Assembly (NCBI RefSeq): GCF_000373985.1
Contig: NZ_KB893092.1
Span: 1-33,665 of the forward strand
Source of the DNA: Desulfobacter curvatus DSM 3379
Lineage (GTDB): Bacteria; Desulfobacterota; Desulfobacteria; Desulfobacterales; Desulfobacteraceae
Direction of reading: 5' to 3'
Length of the DNA stretch: 33,665 bases
Part shown: piece after piece, positions 1 through 8,493 of the stretch
How the letters are laid out: the number at the start of each line of letters is the position of its first letter
Numbering within the stretch: the first letter of the stretch is position 1
The notes under the pieces: model-generated
What the model was told of the DNA's origin: nothing
Database searches by the model: none
Seen by the model: only the letters and a program-made list of their open reading frames with translations
Translations under genes and position numbers: made by a program

Positions 1-22
1 TTATCACAGCGTTTTCTCCTCA

Positions 23-72
23 AATGTAACGTTTCGATTGGTGGGTGAACTCACACACATCCACGTTACATT
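23..72 (-). repeat. Inverted repeat after small gene
   Basis: Perfect 10-bp arms AATGTAACGT (23-32) and ACGTTACATT (63-72) enclose a 30-nt spacer. The repeat starts right after the stop of the 77-aa gene. On the minus strand it is followed by GAGGAG (16-21) and then a GTG at 5-7, which could be the ribosome binding site and start of a further gene running out of the window. It may be a transcription attenuator or an operator. It lacks the T-run of a simple terminator. Confidence 0.5.
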
Positions 73-73
73 A

Positions 74-307
74 TCAAAAGACCTGCAGAGTGTCTATTAT
101 AATTTTGCGACAAAATAATTTTAGATGTCGCTCCGCCCCCCTGATATCATTGATAATAAATTTTGATGCGTCAGCGCTGATACTGGTTGCATCTTGTTCA
201 CTTATGACCATTGAATAGCTTCCATCGGCATCTTGATTAATCTCATGATTTTCTGTCTCATCACATTCTACAAGTTCTACACTGACTTTGACTTTGTATT
301 TTGACAT
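74..307 (-). CDS. Small hypothetical protein (77 aa)
   Basis: I do not recognise this protein. It is 77 aa, acidic in the middle and basic near the C-terminus, with no signal peptide or membrane segment. It is likely real because an AAAGGA ribosome binding site lies 6 nt before its ATG, and no other strand or frame there offers a better gene. It is the last visible gene on this strand after folE2, separated from it by about 235 nt, so it may have its own promoter. Its stop codon is directly followed by a 10-bp inverted repeat (23-32 / 63-72). Function unknown. Confidence 0.6.
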   Translation of the reverse strand: MSKYKVKVSVELVECDETENHEINQDADGSYSMVISEQDATSISADASKFIINDIRGAERHLKLFCRKIIIDTLQVF

Positions 308-542
308 TGTTTTTCCTTTGAGAAGTTATAGCTGTATAGCTTTACATCTCAGAAAGGAAAGCAGTTGTCTTCCATTTTTGTGTTTTTTGCTCATATTCTT
401 CCTACCGACCGTTGGATTTTCAAAAATTTACCCGCACAGGTCGAAAATTATTGGCATTTTAAATTCACCCGTTATAATAATTGGAGCAGGAGCACGATTA
501 AGAGCACGACTAAGTATCAATTCATTTGTGATGGAATATAAT
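308..542. other. Intergenic region downstream of folE2
   Basis: These 235 nt separate folE2 from the small minus-strand gene. They are AT-rich with no convincing gene. A short tandem-like repeat, GAGCACGATTA followed by GAGCACGACTA, sits at about 489-512. The promoter of the 77-aa gene would be expected here, but I could not pick one with confidence. Confidence 0.4.
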
Positions 543-1322
543 TCAACCCCGTGAATGCTCTATATAGGCATAGGCACTATGGTTGTGAATGGATTCAAAA
601 TTCTCCGCGCTCACGGAAAACCAGGTGATGTTGGCATCTTCGATAAGCGCCTTGGCCACATCCCTTACAATATCTTCGACAAATTTTGGATTATTGTACG
701 CTTTCTCCGTGACATATTTTTCATCTGCGCGTTTCAGCACTGAATAAATATCGCAGGATGCAGCTTGTTCAACCAGGTTGACAATCTCTTCGATCCAAAT
801 AAATTTATGAAACCGGGCCGCAACAAGCACCTCCCCCCTTTGATTGTGGGCACCATATTCTGAAATTTCCTTGGAGCAGGGACATACCGAAGTAACAGGA
901 ACCGCAACTTTTAATACCATATCTGCTTTTTTCCCGTTATTGGAAGAGCCGACGATCGTGCAATTATAGTCCATCAGTCCCTTGGATTGGGTGCAAGGGG
1001 ATGTTTTCTCGATGAAATATGGAAATGATATTTCAATGTGTGCAGACTTTGCCCCAAGAGAGGCCTTCATATCTTCGAGAATGTTGGTCAGAGAGTTGAG
1101 TGACACCGGTGTATTGACGGTATGCAGCAATTCCACAAAACGGCTCATGTGGGTGCCTTTACACTGATGGGGTAAATCCACATACATATTGACTTCAGCA
1201 ACCGTGGACTGGGAACCGTTTGCTTTATCCCGGACAATCACCGGGTGTTTAAGCCCCTTAATGCCGACTTTATCAATGGGTATATTTCGAAAATCCGGCT
1301 GATTCTGCATATCGATCAACAT
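543..1322 (-). CDS. folE2: GTP cyclohydrolase FolE2 (type IB)
   Basis: Converts GTP to dihydroneopterin triphosphate, the first step of tetrahydrofolate (and often queuosine) synthesis. The 259-aa length and sequence match the FolE2/GCYH-IB family, which is unrelated in sequence to FolE. The diagnostic segment CPCSKEISEYGAHNQRGEV is at residues 147-165. Cys147 or Cys149 and His159 are the expected metal ligands. The family tolerates metals other than zinc. The ATG at 1320-1322 overlaps the end of the upstream ttcA-like gene by 7 nt, implying translational coupling. An in-frame ATG four codons later is an alternative start. Confidence 0.93.
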   Translation of the reverse strand: MLIDMQNQPDFRNIPIDKVGIKGLKHPVIVRDKANGSQSTVAEVNMYVDLPHQCKGTHMSRFVELLHTVNTPVSLNSLTNILEDMKASLGAKSAHIEISFPYFIEKTSPCTQSKGLMDYNCTIVGSSNNGKKADMVLKVAVPVTSVCPCSKEISEYGAHNQRGEVLVAARFHKFIWIEEIVNLVEQAASCDIYSVLKRADEKYVTEKAYNNPKFVEDIVRDVAKALIEDANITWFSVSAENFESIHNHSAYAYIEHSRG

Positions 1323-2062
1323 GGCATCTCTAAAAGATAATCAGCGGCGATGTTACCCATTGCCCTGAATATATTCCCTTTTATATGTTTATTCTGCAGG
1401 TACATCCTTTCAAGCATATCTGCAATATCCTGCCTTTTGGTGTAACCGGCACTTGGGCATGTATTAACAAATTCCGGCAGATCACAAACTTGTGCAAACC
1501 TGTTGATCTCAAGTTTCTCAACATAGGACAAAGGCCTGATAATATCAAAGCGTCCGCCGAAAAATGACTGATTAGGCTTCATTGTTCCTATCTTTCCGGC
1601 ATAAAAAATATTAATGAATAATGTTTCAATCAAATCATCTTTATTATGCCCTAAAGCAAGTTTTTTACAACCATGCTCCCGGGCAAGTTCAAACAAGCGT
1701 TTGCGCCGCAGCCTACTGCATAAAAAGCATGGATTTTCCTTGTTTTCATCGGAATGGGCTAATGTACCGTAATTGGTTTTTTCCACCACCATACCCTGAT
1801 GAACGTCCTTATATCTGTCATTGATATAAGAATCCAGTTTTTTAGCAAAAGAATTATCAAATCCCGGATCAATGTAAACCGGAACAAGGTCAAATGCTAC
1901 AGGAGCTTTTTTTTTTAAAGAAACAAGAAGGTGAAAAAGGGCCAGGCTGTCTTTCCCGCCGGATATCCCTACCAATATCCGATCATTATTTTCGATCATC
2001 CGCCAATCGTGAACGGCCTTGCCGAGCAGATGCATCAGACGCTTTGTCAGCCCTTTGCCCAA
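1316..2062 (-). CDS. ttcA: TtcA-family tRNA 2-thiocytidine synthase
   Basis: Likely ATP-dependent tRNA thiolase that modifies cytidine in tRNA. The 248-aa protein has the PP-loop SGGKDS at residues 34-39, which binds and adenylates substrate. It also has the NPCFLCSRLRR segment, whose CxxC supplies cluster-binding cysteines in this family, the GHNKDD motif and a later Cys in NTCPSAG. The start chosen is TTG (2060-2062), only 6 nt after the rpoZ stop and in the same frame. An ATG nine codons later is an alternative. Family assignment is firm. The exact tRNA target is inferred, since TtcA paralogues exist. Confidence 0.82.
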   Translation of the reverse strand: MGKGLTKRLMHLLGKAVHDWRMIENNDRILVGISGGKDSLALFHLLVSLKKKAPVAFDLVPVYIDPGFDNSFAKKLDSYINDRYKDVHQGMVVEKTNYGTLAHSDENKENPCFLCSRLRRKRLFELAREHGCKKLALGHNKDDLIETLFINIFYAGKIGTMKPNQSFFGGRFDIIRPLSYVEKLEINRFAQVCDLPEFVNTCPSAGYTKRQDIADMLERMYLQNKHIKGNIFRAMGNIAADYLLEMPC

Positions 2063-2068
2063 ACCGGA

Positions 2069-2278
2069 TTATTCTTCGTCAGACTCCGGATCTTTTTTAA
2101 CAACGATCCGATTAGCGGCAATTTCACGCAATACGGTTACAACATCCTCATTTCTAGAAGATGGTACAAGGAAATCAGCCCCTTCCCTGACCTGGCGAAT
2201 CCGCTTGGCAGCCAGGTGAACAAGCGTGAAACGGTTATCAACATTTTTCAAACAATCTTCGATAGTTACACGTGCCAC
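2069..2278 (-). CDS. rpoZ: RNA polymerase omega subunit
   Basis: Omega stabilises the beta-prime subunit and helps RNA polymerase assembly. The 69-aa protein begins MARVTIEDCL and contains NRFTLVHLAAKRIRQ, the conserved omega core, followed by the variable acidic tail. It starts at a GTG preceded by AAAGGA. It lies between greA and the ttcA-like gene. The stop TAA is followed in the same frame by two codons and then the TTG of the next gene, so stop-codon readthrough would fuse the two. Confidence 0.93.
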   Translation of the reverse strand: MARVTIEDCLKNVDNRFTLVHLAAKRIRQVREGADFLVPSSRNEDVVTVLREIAANRIVVKKDPESDEE

Positions 2279-2349
2279 AGCACTTTCCTTTCTATAATTT
2301 TACTACAGTCTTGAGGGACTTGAAAAAAATCAAACTACGAAACAAGGCA

Positions 2350-2817
2350 TCAAAGAATATCAACAACCTCATAAACCCGTTTTCCGCCCGGTGCCTGGAC
2401 AATGGCCTCGTCACCCATCACTTTTCCGATCAGGGCTGAACCAAGGGGGGAAGAGACGGAAATTTTGCCTTTTTTAATATCCGCCTCATCCTCACCGACA
2501 ATCATGTATTCCTGTTCCTCTTCGGTATCCAGATTCTCCACAAGAACGCGGCTGGCAAACCGGATCACATCCTTGGCCACAGAGGCAGGATCAATTACCT
2601 TGGCGTTCCCGATCTTATAGGAAAGCTCACCGATCCTGCCTTCAATGAAAGACTGGCGCTCTTTTGCAGCATGGTATTCGGCATTCTCAGACAGGTCTCC
2701 ATGGGCCCTGGCCACTTCAATGGCTTTGATTATCTCAGGACGGTCCACGGTTTTTAATTTTTCCAGTTCTTTTTTCAAGGCCGCAAAACCTTGTTTCGTT
2801 ACAGGTATCTGGTCCAA
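2350..2817 (-). CDS. greA: Transcription elongation factor GreA
   Basis: GreA rescues backtracked RNA polymerase by stimulating cleavage of the transcript 3' end. At 155 aa the protein has the usual length. The N-terminal coiled-coil tip shows GDLSENAEYHAAKERQ (about residues 40-55), with the acidic residues that coordinate the catalytic metal. The C-terminal FKBP-like domain ends in a typical GKRVYEVVDI. The start appears to be TTG (2815-2817), as in-frame upstream codons meet a stop quickly. A GGAG lies somewhat far upstream. It sits 67 nt after psd and 71 nt before rpoZ in the minus-strand cluster. Confidence 0.94.
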   Translation of the reverse strand: MDQIPVTKQGFAALKKELEKLKTVDRPEIIKAIEVARAHGDLSENAEYHAAKERQSFIEGRIGELSYKIGNAKVIDPASVAKDVIRFASRVLVENLDTEEEQEYMIVGEDEADIKKGKISVSSPLGSALIGKVMGDEAIVQAPGGKRVYEVVDIL

Positions 2818-2884
2818 AATTTAAAATTTACTCCATAGTTATTTAATTGACAACACAGCGTTTTGACGCCTTGTTGATTTATAA

Positions 2885-3547
2885 TCAGCACATCCGGCCA
2901 ATAATAGTACTGCCTGCACTTGTTTTATCACCAAGGCTGACATGTATTTCAAAATCCATGGGCAGATAAAGATCCAAACGGGATCCGAACTGAATCATGC
3001 CGTACCGGTCGCCTTTGTGAACTTGCTCGCGGGGTTTCACGCAGTTGACAATACGCCGGGCAATGAGCCCTGCGATCTGAACACACACATAACGGCGGCC
3101 ATCGTCCGTTCTTATTACCAGGGCATTGCGCTCATTGTGAATACTTGCTTTATCAAAAGATGCGTTTACAAATTTACCCGGATGATATTGAACCTTCTCA
3201 ATCATGCCGCTGAACGGGATACGGTTGACATGGACATTGAATACATTCATGAAAATACTGACCTTCTGGCAGGGTTCATCCATGTATTCACACCGGGGAA
3301 TGCGTTCTACAACAATCACCCTCCCGTCTGCCGGTGAGACCAGAAGATCTGTGCCTTCCGGCACTCGACGTTCGGGGTCCCTGAAAAACCAGGTAATAAA
3401 CAACGTAATCAGCAGCGCAAGCCCACCTGTTTTCAGGTAACCAAAATAAAAAAGCATCCCCGTAACAAGGATGGCTGCAATAACGTATTTGACGCCCGGC
3501 ATGGCAATGGGAAGCACTGCCTTTGCCGGCCATTTAGAATTGTCCAT
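2885..3547 (-). CDS. psd: Phosphatidylserine decarboxylase proenzyme
   Basis: Makes phosphatidylethanolamine from phosphatidylserine at the inner membrane. The 220-aa protein is of the short archaeal-type Psd class. It has one or two N-terminal membrane segments (about residues 17-45), the FRDPERRVPEG and SPADGRV motifs, and MNVFNVHVNRIP. Near the C-terminus the AGSTIIG motif places self-cleavage before Ser213, which becomes the pyruvoyl cofactor. The phosphatidylserine synthase gene that often follows psd is not here; greA follows instead. AAAGGG lies just before the ATG. Confidence 0.93.
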   Translation of the reverse strand: MDNSKWPAKAVLPIAMPGVKYVIAAILVTGMLFYFGYLKTGGLALLITLFITWFFRDPERRVPEGTDLLVSPADGRVIVVERIPRCEYMDEPCQKVSIFMNVFNVHVNRIPFSGMIEKVQYHPGKFVNASFDKASIHNERNALVIRTDDGRRYVCVQIAGLIARRIVNCVKPREQVHKGDRYGMIQFGSRLDLYLPMDFEIHVSLGDKTSAGSTIIGRMC

Positions 3548-3610
3548 ATCCCTTTACCTAATAGTGCTTATCCACAACCCAATATTTATATCAAGTATGC
3601 CAATATATTG

Positions 3611-4306
3611 TCAAGCGCCTGTTTTCTTTTCAAAATGGATCTGTGCATCGGATTTTCTAAGATAAACCGGGGTCAGGGGGTGGCTTTCAAAATCAAACAC
3701 ACCGTCATCGGACATCGCAGAAATGACCAGTGCACAGGCACTGACCCCGTCCATGGAAGGGGAAGAGAACACAGCCCCGGCACCGATTTTGCTGCAAATT
3801 TTTTCCCGGTATACCTTTGAACCCGAGCCGACAAACAATGCCTCTGAACCGGCCTGGTCAATGGCAACCTCAGGGGCGCATACCATTTCCGGGCCTTTTT
3901 GAATAAGCTTGCCATGCTGGAATTGATACACGGCAGAGTATACTTCGTTGCGCCTGGCATCCATCATCACGCACACAGGCGCCTGTGCATGACAGAATCT
4001 GAACGCAATACCATCAAGACTGGAAACCCCGGCACAGGGCTTTGATACCGCCCTGGCCAAGCCCTTAACCATACTGATGCCGATGCGGAGCCCGGTAAAG
4101 CTGCCCGGCCCCTTGGCTGCAATGAATCCATCTATCCGGTTAACAGACATCCCCTCCCTGCTTTCAACGGCCTGTTCGATCATGGGCAACAGTCCCTTTG
4201 AATGGGTCTGCCGGCTGAACAGGCCGGACTCAAAAACAAGGTTGTTATCTTCAAACAGAGCGATGCTTGCACCCTGCTCTGCTGTACTCAGGGCAAAAAG
4301 ATACAT
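3611..4306 (-). CDS. tsaB: tRNA t6A synthesis protein TsaB
   Basis: TsaB is the non-catalytic partner of TsaD in making N6-threonylcarbamoyladenosine at position 37 of ANN-decoding tRNAs. The 231-aa protein starts MYLFALSTAEQGASIAL (ASKHA fold, degenerate nucleotide site). It carries the family hallmark AAKGPGSFTGLRIGIS at about residues 63-78. Its ATG is 2 nt after the lon stop codon with no clear ribosome binding site of its own, so translation is probably coupled to lon. Confidence 0.92.
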   Translation of the reverse strand: MYLFALSTAEQGASIALFEDNNLVFESGLFSRQTHSKGLLPMIEQAVESREGMSVNRIDGFIAAKGPGSFTGLRIGISMVKGLARAVSKPCAGVSSLDGIAFRFCHAQAPVCVMMDARRNEVYSAVYQFQHGKLIQKGPEMVCAPEVAIDQAGSEALFVGSGSKVYREKICSKIGAGAVFSSPSMDGVSACALVISAMSDDGVFDFESHPLTPVYLRKSDAQIHFEKKTGA

Positions 4307-4308
4307 CG

Positions 4309-6684
4309 TTATTCGGCTTCAAGAGCGAGATCCAGAACTTCCCTGACATCCTTCACACAGATGAACGTCAGTTTGGATTTCACAGACTTTGGGATATCAT
4401 GGAGATCTTTTTTATTCTTCTCCGGAATAATAACCGTCTTAATGCCCGCCCTCAAAGCCCCTAGAGACTTTTCCTTAAGGCCGCCTATGGGCAACACCCT
4501 GCCCCGCAACGAAATTTCACCGGTCATCCCCACCTTATTGTTCACCTTTTTACCGGTAAACGCCGAGACGAGGGCTGTAGCAATGGCAATCCCGGCCGAA
4601 GGACCATCCTTGGGAATGGCGCCGGCGGGGACATGAATGTGGATGTCGTTGGAATCAAAGGCTTCCTTGTCTATGCCCAATTCTTCCTGATTGGCTTTGG
4701 TGTAGGTCAATGCGGCCCGTGCAGATTCCTGCATCACCTCACCGATCTGTCCGGTTAGTAGCAACTCACCTTTTCCCGGAAATAGCGACGTTTCTATGTA
4801 CAAATGCTCGCCACCCACTTCGGTCCAGGCAAGCCCTGTAGCCAAACCGACCTGGCTCTCTTCCTGATCCATTTCATTAATATATTGGGGCGGGCCGAGG
4901 TACCTGGTTAAATTCTGGCAGGTAACGGCAAACCGCCCTTTTTGGCCCTCAGCTATTTGCCGGGCAATTTTTCTGCACACCGAGTCCAATTTTCGCTCAA
5001 GTTCCCTGAGACCTGCTTCCAGGGTATATTCTGAAACAATGGATTCTATGGCGTTGGGGCTGAAATTAATGGCACGGCGGGTCAAGCCGTTATCTTTGAT
5101 CTTCCTTGGCAAAAGATGCTGTTTTGCAATGACCACCTTTTCCTGGCGGGTATATCCGGTAAGATGGATCAATTCCATTCTGTCAAGCAGCGCCGAAGGA
5201 ATGGTGTCGGCCATATTTGCCGTCAAAACAAACAACACCCCGGACAGATCAAAAGGCATATTCAGGTAATGGTCAGAGAACTCGGAGTTTTGTTCAGGAT
5301 CCAACGCCTCCAGAAGTGCGGATGACGGATCCCCTCTGAAATCATTTCCCAGCTTGTCAATTTCATCCAGCATAAAAACCGGATTGTTCGTTCCGCATTG
5401 ACGAAGCCCCTGTAAAATTCTTCCGGGCATGGCACCAATATATGTCCGTCTGTGCCCCCGGATCTCTGCCTCATCACGAATACCGCCCAAAGAAACCCGG
5501 TGAAACTTACGCTTCATAGCCTTGGCAATGGCCCGGCCAAGAGAGGTTTTACCCACCCCCGGAGGCCCGACAAAGCAGATAATCTGGCCCTTTTTATTTG
5601 GATTTAACTTGCGCACACTTAAATATTCAAGAATTCGTTCCTTGGCCTTGTCCAGTCCATAATGATTCTGGTCTAAAACCTCCTGGGCTTTTTTTATGTC
5701 TAAAAAATCCTTGGTGGTTTTGCTCCAGGGCAATTCAACAATACAATCCAGATAGGTCCTGACCACAGAAGCTTCGGAAGAATCAAAATGCATCTGTTCC
5801 AGACGGGTCAACTGCTTCAGTGCCTCTTTTTCACACGCCTCCGGCAGCTTGCACTTTTTTATTTTTTGTTTGAATTCAGCGATCTCAGCAATTTTATCAT
5901 CGCTCTCCCCAAGCTCCCTGTGGATGGCCTTGACCTGCTCACGAAGGTAATAATCCCTCTGATTTTTTGAAATTTCGTCTTTAACGTGGGTCTGAATTTT
6001 AGCCTGAACCGTTGACAAATCCAACTCCCGGGCCAAAAGATCATTCACACGGGTTAAGCGCTCAACGGCATCCGTGGTTTCCAGAAGGCCCTGGGCATCC
6101 TCTACCTTGAGGTTAAGGTTAGAGGCCACCAGGTCTGCAAGTTTGCCCGGGGAGTCAATATGAGATAAAAGATCTCCCACGTCACCTGAAAACTCGCCCT
6201 TGAGTGCTAACAGCTTTTCACTGTTCTCCTTTACGTTACGCATCAGGGCTTCAATTTCTATATCTATAGAATCAGGTTCGACATCAAAAATCGTCTCCAC
6301 CCTGACCTTAAAAAAAGAACGCTTTTGAACAAATTCAATAAGTTTGGCTTTGGAAATACCCTGAACCAGTGCTTTGATCCTGCCGTCAGGCATTTTTATC
6401 ATTTTCTGGACCCGGGCAATGGTCCCGATATCATAGACATCTGACGGTCCCGGCTTTTCCATTTCCGAATCTTTCTGGACTGATAGGAAAACATAGCGGT
6501 CAAATTCCACACACTCTTCAATGGCCTTGATGGACTTTTCCCGCCCAACAAACAAGGGAAGCAGCATATCCGTAAAGACCACCACATCCCTGACCGGCAT
6601 CATGGGAATCACCTTTGGGATTTCTTCGACATTACCTTCTTTTTCGATTATTTCAATCAGATCATCTATATCTGCTTCTGCCAT
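4309..6684 (-). CDS. lon: ATP-dependent protease Lon (LonA type)
   Basis: Cytoplasmic AAA+ serine protease that degrades misfolded and regulatory proteins. The 791-aa length is normal. The order is an N-terminal substrate-binding domain (about 20-215), a coiled-coil linker, an AAA+ module with Walker A GPPGVGKTS near 370-378 and Walker B PVFMLDEIDK, then the protease domain. The catalytic serine is Ser696 in PKDGPSAG, and the lysine is in GGLKEK about 43 residues later. AAGGAG precedes the ATG. It is the first gene of the minus-strand cluster. Its upstream region holds several palindromes that may be regulatory. Confidence 0.97.
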   Translation of the reverse strand: MAEADIDDLIEIIEKEGNVEEIPKVIPMMPVRDVVVFTDMLLPLFVGREKSIKAIEECVEFDRYVFLSVQKDSEMEKPGPSDVYDIGTIARVQKMIKMPDGRIKALVQGISKAKLIEFVQKRSFFKVRVETIFDVEPDSIDIEIEALMRNVKENSEKLLALKGEFSGDVGDLLSHIDSPGKLADLVASNLNLKVEDAQGLLETTDAVERLTRVNDLLARELDLSTVQAKIQTHVKDEISKNQRDYYLREQVKAIHRELGESDDKIAEIAEFKQKIKKCKLPEACEKEALKQLTRLEQMHFDSSEASVVRTYLDCIVELPWSKTTKDFLDIKKAQEVLDQNHYGLDKAKERILEYLSVRKLNPNKKGQIICFVGPPGVGKTSLGRAIAKAMKRKFHRVSLGGIRDEAEIRGHRRTYIGAMPGRILQGLRQCGTNNPVFMLDEIDKLGNDFRGDPSSALLEALDPEQNSEFSDHYLNMPFDLSGVLFVLTANMADTIPSALLDRMELIHLTGYTRQEKVVIAKQHLLPRKIKDNGLTRRAINFSPNAIESIVSEYTLEAGLRELERKLDSVCRKIARQIAEGQKGRFAVTCQNLTRYLGPPQYINEMDQEESQVGLATGLAWTEVGGEHLYIETSLFPGKGELLLTGQIGEVMQESARAALTYTKANQEELGIDKEAFDSNDIHIHVPAGAIPKDGPSAGIAIATALVSAFTGKKVNNKVGMTGEISLRGRVLPIGGLKEKSLGALRAGIKTVIIPEKNKKDLHDIPKSVKSKLTFICVKDVREVLDLALEAE

Positions 6685-7018
6685 TTATGCTCCTTGATTA
6701 CATAACGGCCATGGGCCGCGCCTGCATTTTACTACCGGGTATACTCCCGGTACATGGTGAAAGGATATCAGACCCTTTCATAAAAAAACAGGACCAGACC
6801 GAAATCCACCGGACCATCTGTGGTTTTTCAGGTTGGCCCTCACATACGGGCTTTGGTGTACCTGCGTTTTAAGTTGTAATTACAATATAACAGAAAAATA
6901 TTTTTACAATATGCTTGAAAAAATATTTTTATCATTGGATAGTTTACTTAACTACATCAGATAACCGTCGAACATCCCAGGTGAACTCAAACATATTGAT
7001 CATTGCCCAAGGAGTGAT
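6685..7018. promoter_or_regulatory. Divergent lon / pilD control region
   Basis: These 334 nt separate the divergent lon and prepilin peptidase genes. In order there are a hairpin at 6733-6752 (TACCGGG / CCCGGTA), a hairpin at 6758-6780 (TGAAAGG / CCTTTCA), a perfect palindrome TTGTAATTACAA at 6874-6885, and two copies of AAAAATATTTTT at 6894-6905 and 6919-6930. TTACAATAT occurs twice (6880-6888, 6904-6912). I saw no clear heat-shock (sigma-32) promoter. A possible lon promoter is TTGTAA-16 nt-TATTGT on the minus strand within the AT-rich part. Confidence 0.4.
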
Positions 7019-7804
7019 ATGTTCCCGCTATTTATTTTAATTGCTGTGATGTCCTTTGTTTTTGGCGCTTGTATCGGCAGTTTCCTCAATGTGGTGATCT
7101 GCCGGATGCCCGAAGGACAATCCATTGTCTCACCGCCGTCTCACTGCCCGGCCTGCAACCATGCAATTCCATTTTATTTCAATATCCCGATAATAAGCTT
7201 TCTTCTGCTTAAGGGTAAATGCGGGTTCTGCAACGCCCCCATCTCCATACGCTATCCTTTGGTGGAGCTGATCACCGGATTATTAGCCCTGGGTTTTTTT
7301 TTAAAATTCGGACCAACGCCGACCGCTCTTTTTTACTTTACATTCAGCGCTGTGCTCGTTGCCGTCTCCTTTATTGACCTGGATCACCAAATCATCCCGG
7401 ACAAATTGTCCCTCCCCGGAATTCTCTTTTTTTCCTCATCCTGTCTTTTTGTGCCTCAAGTATCCTTTATTTCAGTAATTTTTGGCATTTTGGCCGGCGG
7501 CGGCATCTTATATCTTGTGGCCCTTTTATATTACCTTATTCGCAAGCACCAGGGTATGGGAGGCGGAGACATTAAACTTTTAGCCATGATTGGAGCGGCC
7601 ATAGGCGTAAAAGGGGCCTTTTTCACTCTATTTGCAGGTTCAGTCTTCGGCACCCTTGGTGGAGTAGCCGCCATGGCACTTACAAAAAACTCGGAGAAAA
7701 GACAGGCAAAAATCCCATTTGGCCCGTTTCTTTCCCTGGGGGCTATTTTCTACATTTACTGGGGGGAGCCTCTAATACACTGGTATATCAATTTCATTGG
7801 GTAG
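7019..7804 (+). CDS. pilD: Prepilin peptidase / N-methyltransferase
   Basis: Inner-membrane aspartic protease that cleaves and N-methylates type IV prepilins or type II secretion pseudopilins. The 261-aa multi-pass protein has the N-terminal GSFLNVVICRMP. A four-cysteine cluster (Cys43, Cys46, Cys68, Cys71) marks the bifunctional methylase form. The two catalytic aspartate regions are FIDLDHQIIPD and GMGGGDIKLLAMIGA. AAGGAG lies just before the ATG. It stands alone here; no pilin or pilus motor gene is in the window. Its stop codon touches the MITE-like repeat at 7804. Confidence 0.94.
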   Translation: MFPLFILIAVMSFVFGACIGSFLNVVICRMPEGQSIVSPPSHCPACNHAIPFYFNIPIISFLLLKGKCGFCNAPISIRYPLVELITGLLALGFFLKFGPTPTALFYFTFSAVLVAVSFIDLDHQIIPDKLSLPGILFFSSSCLFVPQVSFISVIFGILAGGGILYLVALLYYLIRKHQGMGGGDIKLLAMIGAAIGVKGAFFTLFAGSVFGTLGGVAAMALTKNSEKRQAKIPFGPFLSLGAIFYIYWGEPLIHWYINFIG

Positions 7805-7878
7805 TGTTTGAACGAAAAGTCACCCATCAATATCCTTGCATTCGGGCCTTGCATCCGGGCAACTTATCGTCCACACAC
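7804..7878. repeat. MITE-like palindromic repeat, copy A
   Basis: A 75-bp element starting GTGTTTGAACGAAAAGTCACC and ending with an approximate inverted copy (CGGGCAACTTATCGTCCACACAC region). Its ends match those of the longer copy at 25595-25721. The core is shorter and degenerate. It begins at the last base of the pilD stop codon and is followed by GTTTTTT (7879 onward), so the folded element plus T-run could serve as the pilD terminator. No transposase is encoded. Confidence 0.65.
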
Positions 7879-7909
7879 GTTTTTTATGTTCAGGCATTAA
7901 AAATATCTT

Positions 7910-8269
7910 TTACAGACTGATAACCGTAGCATCACAGGACATATTGATAAATTCGGCAGCCGAAGCCATGCGCGCACCCTCAATAAGATCGTCGTCGTTG
8001 ATCTGCCGGGCGTTGGCACATGGCGTGCAAACCAAAATAGGGACATTATGGGCCTGAAGATATGCCAGGAGATCATCGGCCACATCACCGGTGGCAGCCC
8101 GGACATGGGTGATGATACCTTCCTTGGCCAGATACACCCCTTCATCCAGTAGGAAAAGGCTGGTATTTTTCCCTTCTTTATGCGCTATGGTTGCCAGATG
8201 AATAGCCCGGGTGGCCCGGTTGGTGTCATTGGTGCCGCAAGATAATGCGACTACAACGTTGTCTGTCAT
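7910..8269 (-). CDS. DsrE/DsrF-like family protein
   Basis: A 119-aa small cytoplasmic protein of the DsrE/DsrF-like fold, the family that includes sulfur-carrier proteins of sulfur oxidation and tRNA thiolation. It starts MTDNVVVALSCGTNDTNRATRAI, has SLFLLDEGVYLAKEG in the middle and VLVCTPCANARQI. The cysteines in the latter are candidates for sulfur transfer. A strong GAGGAGG site precedes the ATG. It is a single gene, not part of a dsrEFH set, so a role in sulfur trafficking is inferred from family and from the nearby CstB-like gene. Confidence 0.8.
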   Translation of the reverse strand: MTDNVVVALSCGTNDTNRATRAIHLATIAHKEGKNTSLFLLDEGVYLAKEGIITHVRAATGDVADDLLAYLQAHNVPILVCTPCANARQINDDDLIEGARMASAAEFINMSCDATVISL

Positions 8270-8379
8270 GGCTTCCTCCTCATTTTAAAATTCTATTAAA
8301 TTATAGATTGAAAAAAACTAACGTTTGAAGTACTTGTGCCACACGTCTTCTTAAAATCTTCATTAGCATAAACAAATGC

Positions 8380-8399
8380 AAAAACCTCGCCCAAGCGAG
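8380..8399 (-). terminator. Possible orphan terminator
   Basis: On the minus strand a 5-bp stem CTCGC / GCGAG with a 4-nt loop is followed by GTTTTT. No convincing minus-strand gene lies upstream of it, so if it is functional it would end an unannotated transcript starting around 8450-8600. The stem is short and the call is weak. Confidence 0.3.
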
Positions 8400-8493
8400 C
8401 CAAAACCTGACACAAACCTTTAAAAATAATGAATAGATGCCGGATAGGAGATCAAATATTCTACTGAATATCGATAACAAAACAGAATATGAC

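Noticed and set aside
288..554. 88-codon plus-strand open frame near the left edge
   Set aside because: Overlaps the start of the 77-aa minus-strand gene, which has a good ribosome binding site, and shows no coding character.
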